Below the pieces are notes generated by a model. It was not told where the DNA came from and did no database searches. It saw only the letters and a list, made by a program, of their open reading frames with translations. A DNA stretch of 64,000 nt from an uncultured Clostridia bacterium (lineage in GTDB: Bacteria; Bacillota; Clostridia; Peptostreptococcales; Anaerovoracaceae): positions 1 to 64,000 of the forward strand of contig CAKQWJ010000008.1 in assembly GCA_934278925.1 (NCBI GenBank), read 5' to 3'. This document shows, one piece after another, positions 48,703 through 56,118 of the stretch. The position numbers were made by a program, and so were the translations under genes. How positions within the stretch are numbered: the first letter of the stretch is position 1; every line of letters starts with the position of its first letter.

Positions 48703-50622
48703 GTGCAGGAAAGACAGGTTTTCGAAAAGGTAGCGTATATCGTTCCTTCGGATCAGATTCAATGCTTGGCGGAGCACGCATTATGCGAAGAAATCGGAGA
48801 GGGTTGGCTGGATGTGATGCAAATCGATCCGTATCACATCAAAGAGGAATACGAAGAGCTGATTTTGAAGGGGTACGGCTGCATCATCGCCCGGGGCGGA
48901 ACTTATCATGAGATCAAGTCGCTGAACCCCAGCATTCCGATTGTAGAAGAACGCATCCATACAGCGGATATTCTGGAAATGATTACCGCCTATCTTCGGG
49001 AAAAAAGAGAATTGGTGTATGTCGTGATTCATACGGATATGGCATACGGATTCGAAAATTTGGAGATGCTGACCTCGGGAAATATTAAAGTGCTTCGCTA
49101 TGAAACCATCCATGATTTGAAGAAAGTGCTGCAGGAAATACCGGAGCGAGACGTGCTTGTGTTCACCAGCGGAATTGCATCCAAGTTGGTAGAGCGAACG
49201 GACTTAAAGCTGATTGAAATCCGGAACCGGGAACATACGCTGCGTACCTCTGCGCAGTACGCCCATAATCTGCTGCAGCAGATGAGAGATAATATTACGC
49301 AGCTCAGCGTAATGAACTCCGTGTATAACAATATCGACGAGGGAATTATCATTTTTCGGCCGGACAATATCGTTACGGAGATTAACCGAAAGGGAGAGGC
49401 CCTGCTTCAGCTGAAGTCAGAATCCGTAATCGGTCAGGATATTTATAATTTAATACCGAACATGCCGCCGAAGAAAAAAGACGGTACGTGCAGCGTGGAG
49501 ACTCCTACCGTGTTTATGTCGGAAATATCCGGCCGGAAGCTGAACTTTTCAATCTATCCGTTTGACTTCTTCCACGGAGATATACGGAACATGGTGATTG
49601 TTCAGGATGTCACCCGCATTCAGGAAGCCGAACGAAAAATTCGAATGGAGTTATCGAAGAAGGGGCTGGTTGCCGAATGGACCTTCGATGATATTTTTAC
49701 ACGAGAACCGAATATGAAACATGTGGTGAATCGAGCGAAGCGAATTGCGGCCTTTGACGGTTCGGTGCTAATCTATGGAGAGAGCGGAACGGGAAAGGAA
49801 CTGTTTGCGCAGAGCATTCATAATGCCAGTGAACGCCGAAACGGACCTTTCGTTGCCGTCAACTGTGGAGCATTAACGGAGTCTTTGCTGGAAAGCGAAT
49901 TATTCGGATATGTGGGCGGTTCTTTTACCGGGGCTCGGAAGGAAGGAAAGGCCGGGCTCTTTGAATTGGCACATCGTGGAACGATTTTCCTGGATGAAAT
50001 TAACAGTACCACCATGAGCATGCAGACGAAAATCCTTCGGGTATTGGAGGAACAACAGGTGATGCGGGTGGGATCCGATTATGTGATTCCACTGGATATT
50101 CGGGTGATTTCAGCCAGCAACTCGAATCTGAACCGGGACGTGGAAGACGGACTTTTTCGGCGAGACTTGTTCTTTCGCTTGAACACCTTTCAGATTCAGC
50201 TTCCGCCGATTCGGGAGCGCAAAGGAGATATCGTTCCGTTGTTCAAACAGTACGTAGAACAGCACAGCGGACAAACGGTGACGCTGGATCCGGAGTTTGT
50301 CCGCTTGCTGGAGGCCTACCCGTGGCTTGGAAATGTGAGAGAGCTGCGAAGTGTGGCACTTCGATATTATGCCTTTGACGGAGATAACAGCTTCGGGGAT
50401 ATTCTGGAACCGGAAACATCTTCGTTCGATGGTCCGGGTATAGAATTAGATGGCGAGACAGTTGCCCTTGCAGACCTGAGCAAGGTGGTGGAACAGCTGG
50501 TAATAGAGTCCTTGGAAGGCAGAGGCTTATTCAAAACAGAAATTGCAAAGAAGCTGGGAATCAGTCGTCAAGCGCTTTATAAAAAAATGAAGCGATCGGA
50601 GGAGGATTCCGATGACATGTAA
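48703..50622 (+). CDS. Sigma-54-dependent transcriptional activator with PrpR-type sensor domain
   Basis: A 639-residue enhancer-binding protein. Residues about 1-185 resemble the PrpR_N domain, which senses catabolic intermediates in propionate regulators; about 200-310 is a PAS domain (NNIDEGIIIFRPDNIVTEIN). The AAA+ domain spans about 328-565, with Walker A GESGTGKE (359-366), the sigma-54-contacting loop as GSFTGA (406-411) instead of GAFTGA, and Walker B GTIFLDEI. The Fis-type helix-turn-helix is at about 600-630 (KTEIAKKLGISRQALYKKMKR). GTG start two bases after rpoN, behind AAGGAG. The adjacent sigma-54 promoter and catabolic genes are the likely targets. Confidence 0.93.
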   Translation: MQERQVFEKVAYIVPSDQIQCLAEHALCEEIGEGWLDVMQIDPYHIKEEYEELILKGYGCIIARGGTYHEIKSLNPSIPIVEERIHTADILEMITAYLREKRELVYVVIHTDMAYGFENLEMLTSGNIKVLRYETIHDLKKVLQEIPERDVLVFTSGIASKLVERTDLKLIEIRNREHTLRTSAQYAHNLLQQMRDNITQLSVMNSVYNNIDEGIIIFRPDNIVTEINRKGEALLQLKSESVIGQDIYNLIPNMPPKKKDGTCSVETPTVFMSEISGRKLNFSIYPFDFFHGDIRNMVIVQDVTRIQEAERKIRMELSKKGLVAEWTFDDIFTREPNMKHVVNRAKRIAAFDGSVLIYGESGTGKELFAQSIHNASERRNGPFVAVNCGALTESLLESELFGYVGGSFTGARKEGKAGLFELAHRGTIFLDEINSTTMSMQTKILRVLEEQQVMRVGSDYVIPLDIRVISASNSNLNRDVEDGLFRRDLFFRLNTFQIQLPPIRERKGDIVPLFKQYVEQHSGQTVTLDPEFVRLLEAYPWLGNVRELRSVALRYYAFDGDNSFGDILEPETSSFDGPGIELDGETVALADLSKVVEQLVIESLEGRGLFKTEIAKKLGISRQALYKKMKRSEEDSDDM

Positions 50623-50681
50623 ACGAAAAGCTACACAACGACAACGATACTTTACGCAATAAGAGAAGCTTGTGGGGAATA

Positions 50682-50744
50682 TCGGCAGCCTTTGAGAGAC
50701 GAAAATATTTTTATAAAAAGAAAAATATTGTTTTTATCTGCCGA
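50682..50744. promoter_or_regulatory. Candidate upstream activator region
   Basis: Inverted half-sites TCGGCAG (50682-50688) and CTGCCGA (50738-50744) flank an A+T-rich core that itself contains AATATTTTT...AAAAATATT. This region lies 60-125 bp upstream of the -24/-12 promoter, where an activator would bind and DNA would bend. It falls in the 317-nt gene-free gap after the activator gene. Confidence 0.5.
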
Positions 50745-50782
50745 AGCGCTTGAAAATAAATGGTTTGAAAAAATAGTTACAA

Positions 50783-50824
50783 AAAGCAAGAAGCGTGCCA
50801 AAAAGTTGGCACGCTTCTTGCTTT
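50783..50824 (+). terminator. Perfect 19-bp inverted repeat: activator-gene terminator
   Basis: The left arm at 50783-50801 is the exact reverse complement of TTGGCACGCTTCTTGCTTT at 50806-50824, with a four-base loop. A G+C-rich inner stem (GCGTGCCAA/TTGGCACGC) flanked by A-rich and T-rich arms has the form of a bidirectional intrinsic terminator. The right arm is also the sigma-54 promoter. Confidence 0.75.
50807..50822 (+). promoter_or_regulatory. Sigma-54 (-24/-12) promoter
   Basis: TGGCACG, four bases, TTGCT: GG (50808-50809) and GC (50820-50821) are separated by exactly ten bases, a full match to the sigma-54 consensus. Transcription would start near 50834 with a leader of about 105 nt, which contains an AAAGCGAA/TTCGCTTT hairpin (50836-50860). 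Because the site lies in a palindrome, an identical element faces left. Confidence 0.85.
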
Positions 50825-50939
50825 ATATATAAGTGAAAGCGAAAAGACGTCATTCGCTTTTAAGGGTAAAGGAGAAGAGGGTGCGAAAGAGCATCCCCGA
50901 CATATGTAAAAACGAATTGAAAATAGGATGGAGGAAAAA

Positions 50940-52142
50940 ATGGACACAAGAATTTTTGAGGGTGTACGAGTTCTGGATTTTACGGACTTTCTGGCAGGAC
51001 CGCTTTGCGGAATGTACCTTGCGGATTTCGGCGCGGATGTAATCAAGGTGGAAAACCTGAGAGCCGGCGGAAACTTTGTTCGTAACGCAATGCCGAGAGA
51101 AAAGAAAACCAACAGAAGTATGTACTTCCAGAATCTGAATCGAAATAAGAGAGCGGTTGCACTGGACCTGAAGTCAGAGGAGGGCAAGAAGCTGTTTGCG
51201 GAACTGATTAAATCTTCGGATGTGTTGGTTCAGAACAATCGCCCGGGTGTAATGGAAAGACTGGGCTTCGGCTGGGAAGAAGTGCATGCGCTGAATCCGA
51301 GACTGATCTACGCATCCGTTTCCGGATACGGCCAGACCGGAACCGGAAAGAGAAAGGCGGGATACGATCTGATTGCACAGGCGATGGGCGGCTCCATGTC
51401 CATCACCGGATGGCCGGACAGCGAACCGCTGAGAGCCGGCATGGCTATCGGCGACCTGATGGGCGGTCTGAATGCGATGATCGGCGTGGCATCGGCACTG
51501 TACGCAAGAGAGAAAACCGGCCAGGGCGATTACATTGACATCGCATTGGTAGACTGCATCGTATCCGGTCTGGAAGCGAAGATGATGGAATACCTGTACA
51601 CCGGAAAAAACGTGGGACCGACCGGAAACCGGTACATCACTTCCGCTCCATATGACTGCTACAAGGCAAAAGACGGCTATTACGTAATCGCATCCGGCAC
51701 CGACGTTCATTTCCAGAAGCTCTCCGCAGCAATGGATATGCCGGAGCTGAACGAGGATCCGAGATTCTGCGGAACTCAGGAGCGGAGAAAGAACTGGGCG
51801 CCACTGAAGGAAATCATCAACGAATGGGGTGCGGATAAAACCACAAAAGAATGTATCGATATTATCGACAGCGTGGGTGTTCCGGCAGGTCCGATTTACA
51901 ATTGCGAACAGATTGCGAACGACGAAAATATCGCAGTAACTCGTGAGATGATTGTGGAAGTAGAACATCCGGAAGCAGGTCCGCTGAAGGTGCTGGGCAA
52001 TCCGATTAAATTCGGTACCTATAAGGCACAGTACAGAAAAGCCGCACCGGACCTGGGCGAAAACAACGATGAAATCTTCACCTCCCTGGGATTCAGCGAG
52101 GAAGAGCTGGCAGAGGCTCGAAAAGAAGGCGCTATCAATTAA
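50940..52142 (+). CDS. Class III (CaiB/BaiF family) CoA-transferase
   Basis: Moves CoA between carboxylic acids through an aspartyl intermediate. The 400-residue chain starts RIFEGVRVLDFTDFLAGPLCG and has the catalytic Asp172 in AIGDLMGG, the CoA-binding GADVIKVE and RNKRAVALDLKSEEG, and the family end region. The ATG at 50940 follows GGAGG; an upstream ATG lies inside that site. It is the first gene behind the sigma-54 promoter and is followed by an HMG-CoA-lyase-like gene and a dicarboxylate carrier. By analogy with succinyl-CoA:3-hydroxymethylglutarate CoA-transferase (SUGCT) I infer that it activates an imported dicarboxylate; the exact substrate cannot be read from sequence. Confidence 0.9.
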   Translation: MDTRIFEGVRVLDFTDFLAGPLCGMYLADFGADVIKVENLRAGGNFVRNAMPREKKTNRSMYFQNLNRNKRAVALDLKSEEGKKLFAELIKSSDVLVQNNRPGVMERLGFGWEEVHALNPRLIYASVSGYGQTGTGKRKAGYDLIAQAMGGSMSITGWPDSEPLRAGMAIGDLMGGLNAMIGVASALYAREKTGQGDYIDIALVDCIVSGLEAKMMEYLYTGKNVGPTGNRYITSAPYDCYKAKDGYYVIASGTDVHFQKLSAAMDMPELNEDPRFCGTQERRKNWAPLKEIINEWGADKTTKECIDIIDSVGVPAGPIYNCEQIANDENIAVTREMIVEVEHPEAGPLKVLGNPIKFGTYKAQYRKAAPDLGENNDEIFTSLGFSEEELAEARKEGAIN

Positions 52143-52251
52143 TTCGGCATCAATACAGAGTCGGACCGCGCAGAAGCGGCCGGCTACTGCAGGTGCATTG
52201 ACAACAATGCTAACCATATACCTAATACCTACATACATTTTGATTCTCCAA

Positions 52252-52279
52252 GGGCCGGCACCGACAACCGGGCCGGCCC
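52252..52279 (+). other. G+C-rich hairpin between the CoA-transferase and lyase genes
   Basis: GGGCCGG (52252-52258) pairs with CCGGCCC (52273-52279). No T-run follows, so an mRNA stability or processing element is more likely than a terminator. It lies in a 176-nt gap. Confidence 0.45.
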
Positions 52280-52318
52280 GGCAAGGAATCATCCGGGATA
52301 AGAAAAGGAGAAAAAGGA

Positions 52319-53224
52319 ATGGCACAATTACCAAAGAAAGTCGAAATCATGGAGGTTTGTCCAAGAGATGGCTGGCAGAACCATAAAGTCATCATCCCGA
52401 CGGAGACAAAGATTAAATATATCAAAAAGATGATCGATTACGGCGCAAGAAAGATGGATGCGACTTCTTTCGTACATCCGAAATACGTACCGCAGATGGC
52501 CGACTGCTTCGACGTCATCGCCGGCGTGAAGGATTATGCAAAGGAAAAAGGATGCCGCCTGTATGGACTGACGCTGAACGGAAAAGGTGTGGAGAATGCG
52601 ATGAAAACCGGGCTGGAATACGTTTCTTTCGTCCTTTCGGTCAGCGAGGAACACAACTTGAGAAATTCCAAGAGGACCATCGAGCAGTCTCGGGAGATGT
52701 TCCGGGAACTGGTTCCGAAGGCAGAGGGGCTGAATATCTCTCTGGCGCTTCCTTGCGTATTCGGTTCTCCTTTCGGTGACAAGATCGACATGGGCCTGGT
52801 AAAGGACATCATTGAAGAGGCCTTTGACCTGGGAATAAAAGAAATCGGTCTGGCGGACACTGCCGGAGTGAGCACGCCGGCGCACACCAGAGAGGTTCTG
52901 CAGAACATTAAAACATATCTGGATCCGTCTCTCACTTCGATCCACCTGCACGATACGCGGGGCATGGGACTGGCAAATGCGTATGTTGCTTTGGAAGAGG
53001 GATATGCAAGTCTGGACGCATCCCTCGGCGGAATGGGTGGATGCCCGTTCGTTCCGGGAGCGAAGGGAAATATCGCTACCGAGGATCTGGTGAACATGTG
53101 CGAATCCATGGGTATCGAGACCGGTTACAATCTCGACATGGTTTGCAAGGATGCGCTTGAAATGGGCGATGAGATTGAAGCAAAGGTTGTAAGCAGTTTA
53201 ACCGCTGTCTGTGGACACGAATAA
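52319..53224 (+). CDS. HMG-CoA lyase-family enzyme
   Basis: A 301-residue TIM-barrel lyase of the DRE-metallolyase group. Catalytic Arg16-Asp17 lie in VCPRDGWQ (GWQ instead of the common GLQ), metal-binding His209 and His211 in HLHDTRG, and the lyase-specific loop cysteine Cys242 in GMGGCPFVPGAKGNIATED. The loop cysteine separates acyl-CoA lyases from isopropylmalate synthases. Likely reaction: retro-Claisen cleavage of a 3-hydroxy-3-methyl acyl-CoA (HMG-CoA to acetyl-CoA and acetoacetate, or citramalyl-CoA to acetyl-CoA and pyruvate). It follows the CoA-transferase that would make its substrate. Confidence 0.92.
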   Translation: MAQLPKKVEIMEVCPRDGWQNHKVIIPTETKIKYIKKMIDYGARKMDATSFVHPKYVPQMADCFDVIAGVKDYAKEKGCRLYGLTLNGKGVENAMKTGLEYVSFVLSVSEEHNLRNSKRTIEQSREMFRELVPKAEGLNISLALPCVFGSPFGDKIDMGLVKDIIEEAFDLGIKEIGLADTAGVSTPAHTREVLQNIKTYLDPSLTSIHLHDTRGMGLANAYVALEEGYASLDASLGGMGGCPFVPGAKGNIATEDLVNMCESMGIETGYNLDMVCKDALEMGDEIEAKVVSSLTAVCGHE

Positions 53225-53305
53225 GCTCTGCAATATATAATTGCTTATGAGAATGGCGACATTGACAGAACATCCCTCTGAAGTTGCCGCTTCGGATTAA
53301 GCAAG

Positions 53306-53331
53306 TACGTCATTGGCGAAAGAACATTATG
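53306..53331 (+). repeat. Direct repeat copy 1 flanking the DASS transporter gene
   Basis: The 26-nt copy begins TACGTCATTGG and ends ACATTATG, and differs from the copy at 54917-54944 only in its middle. It lies 38 nt before the transporter start codon. Confidence 0.65.
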
Positions 53332-53334
53332 AAA

Positions 53335-53355
53335 GATGTAGCTTGAGGCTGCATC
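53335..53355 (+). other. Small hairpin before the transporter ribosome-binding site
   Basis: GATGTAGC, five bases, GCTGCATC (one G-U pair), ending four bases before AGGAGG. No T-run. Confidence 0.4.
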
Positions 53356-53368
53356 GGTAGGAGGAATT

Positions 53369-54820
53369 ATGAATAACTTCTCAAAATCTCAGAGGGTAGG
53401 CTTAATCTTGGGTCCTGCTGTGGCAGTGATATTTTGCTTCCTGACGCTTCCGGGACTGGACGCGGTAGCAACCAGAGTTGTTGGGTTAACGCTCTGGATG
53501 GTCGTATGGTGGGTCACCACTCCGGTTCCGCTGTGGGTCACATCGCTGCTTCCGATTGTGGGCGGTATTTTCCTGAATATTGCCGGCGGAGATCCTTTGG
53601 AAAACGGACTGAGCACTTACGGATCCTATGCGGCACCGGTTACCATTATGTGCATCGGTATCTTTGTCTTGGGAGCGGTAATCGAAAAATGGAATTTGCA
53701 CCGCAGAATTGCACTGAACATTCTGAACGTGTTTAGAGGGAAGCCGGTAGCGGTTGTGATGGGCTTCGGCGTGGCGACCGGACTGATTTCGATGTTCATG
53801 TCCAACACGACGGCCGTTGCCATGCTGATTCCGATTGCCATCGCGCTGAACACACAGCTTGGATATACCGCAAAGGATGGATTCTCGAAGGCGCTGGTGC
53901 TGGTCACCGCGTATGCCGGGTCCATTGGCGGAATGGCAACGGTTATCGGATCCGGAACCAATATGGCGTCGGTTGGACTGATTGAAAATCTGGTGGGCAT
54001 TAAGATGTCCTTTGCAGATTGGTTGACCATCGGACTGCCTTTCGTAATCCTGATTCTGCCTGTTGCAACACTTGCGATTTGCAAATTGTTCAAGGTAAAA
54101 GAATACGATCTCGGAGATACAATGATTATCAAAAGAGAGCTGGAAGCACTGGGGACGATGAGCAAGGGCGAAAAAATCGCATCGGTTTACCTGATAATTG
54201 CAATTCTGGTATTCGTGTTTAACGATCAGATTGCATCACTCGTTCCGTGGCTGCAGTATATCTCCAACGAAGGATGGGGCGTTGCAGTATTGGTACTGTC
54301 CTTCATGATTCCGGTAGATTGGAAGAAGGGCGAGTTTCTGATGGACGGAAAATTTGCCGTAGAGAAGATTTCCTGGGGAACATTCATTCTTCTGGGCGGT
54401 GCGCTGACTCTGGGCGGAATGTTCTCTGCCTGCGGCGTCGCTACATGGATTGCTTCCGGCCTGGGATTCCTCAAGAACTGGCCGCCGCTGGCAATCATCA
54501 TCTTCTTGTGCGTAGTAGTATCGGTAATCACCGAGGCGGTATCCAACTTCGTTGTAGTGGCCGCATTTATGCCGGCTCTGGTAGGCGTTGCGGATACGGT
54601 AAACATGAACCCGCTGTTCATCTTGATGGCAGTTGCCCTGTCTTCTTCGCTGGCATTCATGCTTCCTTCCGGAACACCTCCGAATGCCCTGGTATTCAGT
54701 ACGAATTACCTGGAGACGAAGGACATGGTCAAAGCCGGTCTGGTTGTAAAAATAATCGGCATTATTATCTTCCCGATTGTGATGTACTTCATCGCACGAC
54801 CGCTTTCTCCGCTGTTCTAA
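53369..54820 (+). CDS. DASS/SLC13-family dicarboxylate transporter
   Basis: A 483-residue inner-membrane carrier with about 12-13 hydrophobic segments and two inverted repeat halves. Each half has the substrate and sodium hairpin motif: FMSNTTAVAMLIP (Ser145-Asn146-Thr147) and MLPSGTPPNALVFST near residue 440. The family moves C4-C6 di- and tricarboxylates, by sodium symport or by exchange as in CitT/TtdT types; which applies cannot be seen. It lies in the same direction as the CoA-transferase and lyase genes, 144 nt downstream, with TAGGAGG before the ATG. It presumably brings in their substrate. A bidirectional terminator follows. Confidence 0.92.
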   Translation: MNNFSKSQRVGLILGPAVAVIFCFLTLPGLDAVATRVVGLTLWMVVWWVTTPVPLWVTSLLPIVGGIFLNIAGGDPLENGLSTYGSYAAPVTIMCIGIFVLGAVIEKWNLHRRIALNILNVFRGKPVAVVMGFGVATGLISMFMSNTTAVAMLIPIAIALNTQLGYTAKDGFSKALVLVTAYAGSIGGMATVIGSGTNMASVGLIENLVGIKMSFADWLTIGLPFVILILPVATLAICKLFKVKEYDLGDTMIIKRELEALGTMSKGEKIASVYLIIAILVFVFNDQIASLVPWLQYISNEGWGVAVLVLSFMIPVDWKKGEFLMDGKFAVEKISWGTFILLGGALTLGGMFSACGVATWIASGLGFLKNWPPLAIIIFLCVVVSVITEAVSNFVVVAAFMPALVGVADTVNMNPLFILMAVALSSSLAFMLPSGTPPNALVFSTNYLETKDMVKAGLVVKIIGIIIFPIVMYFIARPLSPLF

Positions 54821-54866
54821 GAATATAGAATATACGGCGAAAACCGCAATTAAGTAATTCTGTGAA

Positions 54867-54917
54867 ATATACGAAAAAGAGTCGGCGAATGGGTCTCACC
54901 GACTCTTTTTCGTATAT
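54867..54917. terminator. Bidirectional terminator between DASS and LacI genes
   Basis: A perfect 19-bp stem (54867-54885 with 54899-54917; inner GAGTCGG/CCGACTC with A5 and T5 arms) around a 13-nt loop. It serves the convergent genes on both sides. Confidence 0.92.
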
Positions 54918-54944
54918 ACGTCATTGGAATAAAGGAACATTATG
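54917..54944 (+). repeat. Direct repeat copy 2 flanking the DASS transporter gene
   Basis: The 28-nt copy matches the 53306-53331 repeat at both ends (TACGTCATTGG and GAACATTATG). It lies between the terminator stem and the end of the lacI-type gene. Confidence 0.65.
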
Positions 54945-54946
54945 CT

Positions 54947-55963
54947 TTATTCCGGACAGGACTCTCTCAGGATCAGACGATTCCGAACCTGATGAGATTC
55001 CGGCGTTAGTATGATGCCGCTTCGAATCCGATGGATGGCCATGGAAGCGGCCGTCTCCGCCATCGTCTTTGTGGACATTTCAATGACCGACAAAGAGGGT
55101 GTGGCAAACCGGGACAGCGCCGGATCGCCAATGGCGAAAGATAGTATCTGCAAATCCTGTGGAATCCGTATGCCTTCTCGGGTGAGAACATAGGACGCAC
55201 CCAGCGCGACGGTATCCGTCATGGTAATCAGCGCATCCGGCTTCTGCTTCAGCTTCAGCAGTTGGCGTGCGGCGGATGCACCGCTCTCGTATCGATCTTC
55301 GGTAGAGATGATGTAATCATCCGGTATTTCAATTCCGAACCGGGATAGGGTTTCGGTAAGAATGCGGTAGCGTTGATTGTACGCAGTATAGGAATGGCTG
55401 CACCGGAACAATGCCGGGCGGCGAATCCCCTTATCGGACAGGAGCTGCACCGCATCGCGAATCGCCGTTGCCTCTTCTGCTTGAACGTTCGAGAATCGCT
55501 CGCTTCTTCGGTTGAAGAGAATGATGGGAAGCGTCGGATTCAGAGTATCGATATAAGCGGAGTCCTTCGTGCCGGTGGCACCGATGATGGCCACGCTGTA
55601 ACCGGAGGGGTCTTCCAATTCACTCTGTTCACATAGATGATCGCTGCGGTATCCTCGAATTACCAGATCACAGTCCATTTTCTGGCGTTCCAATTCAATG
55701 CGGATGCAGTCCAGAATCAGTGAAGCGTAGCTAATGCGGGAGTCCATCGGCCAATACAACGCAATAATGGGACGTTCGGCGACGGCTTTTCGCAGTCTCC
55801 TCGCGGCGCTGCTGGGACGATAGTCTAATCTTGCAGCGGCTTCCTGCACTTTCTTGGCGGTTTCGTCACTGACCTTCATTTTCTGCGCTTTTCCGTTCAG
55901 AACGAAGGAAACGGTAGAAGTGGACACGCCGGCCAAGGCGGCGACATCTTTGATGGTTGCCAT
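54947..55963 (-). CDS. LacI-family transcriptional regulator
   Basis: A 338-residue repressor-type protein. The N-terminal helix-turn-helix TIKDVAALAGVSTSTVSFVLNG and hinge helix YRPSSAARRLRK are followed by a periplasmic-binding-protein-like effector domain (PALFRCSHSYTAYNQRY, DALITMTDTVALGA). An AAAGGA site precedes the ATG. The intergenic region to the divergent MatC-like gene contains two LacI-type palindromes, so I infer that it controls that transporter and itself. The effector is unknown; sugars are usual for LacI proteins, but the controlled gene encodes a carboxylate carrier. Confidence 0.92.
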   Translation of the reverse strand: MATIKDVAALAGVSTSTVSFVLNGKAQKMKVSDETAKKVQEAAARLDYRPSSAARRLRKAVAERPIIALYWPMDSRISYASLILDCIRIELERQKMDCDLVIRGYRSDHLCEQSELEDPSGYSVAIIGATGTKDSAYIDTLNPTLPIILFNRRSERFSNVQAEEATAIRDAVQLLSDKGIRRPALFRCSHSYTAYNQRYRILTETLSRFGIEIPDDYIISTEDRYESGASAARQLLKLKQKPDALITMTDTVALGASYVLTREGIRIPQDLQILSFAIGDPALSRFATPSLSVIEMSTKTMAETAASMAIHRIRSGIILTPESHQVRNRLILRESCPE

Positions 55964-55989
55964 AATGTTGTTCCTTTCGTGATGGTTAA

Positions 55990-56018
55990 ATTATTACATG
56001 GAATTGGGGAAATGTCAA
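55990..56018 (-). promoter_or_regulatory. lacI-type gene promoter
   Basis: On the minus strand TTGACA (56013-56018), 17 nt, AATAAT (55990-55995); with a 16-nt spacer the -10 would be TAATAA. Confidence 0.7.
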
Positions 56019-56026
56019 GAGCTAAC

Positions 56027-56038
56027 TAAAACGATTAA
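56027..56038. promoter_or_regulatory. LacI-type operator 1
   Basis: TAAAACGATTAA, an imperfect palindrome centred on CG, about 10 bp upstream of the regulator's own -35 box. Its centre is 45 bp from operator 2. Confidence 0.6.
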
Positions 56039-56059
56039 GTATTTATATTAAAAGAGATA

Positions 56060-56088
56060 TTGACTTTCTGCTAAAACGTTTTTATAAT
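56060..56088 (+). promoter_or_regulatory. MatC-like gene promoter with operator 2 in its spacer
   Basis: TTGACT (56060-56065), 17 nt, TATAAT (56083-56088). The last ten spacer bases (56073-56082) are the perfect palindrome AAAACGTTTT, so a bound LacI protein would block RNA polymerase. Confidence 0.8.
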
Positions 56089-56118
56089 AGGTTTTGTGAA
56101 AAGAAAAGGAGGGAATTT

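Noticed and set aside
53225..53368. Second sigma-54 promoter before the DASS gene
   Set aside because: TGGCGA motifs occur, but no GC dinucleotide lies at the required ten-base spacing with a TTGCW context.
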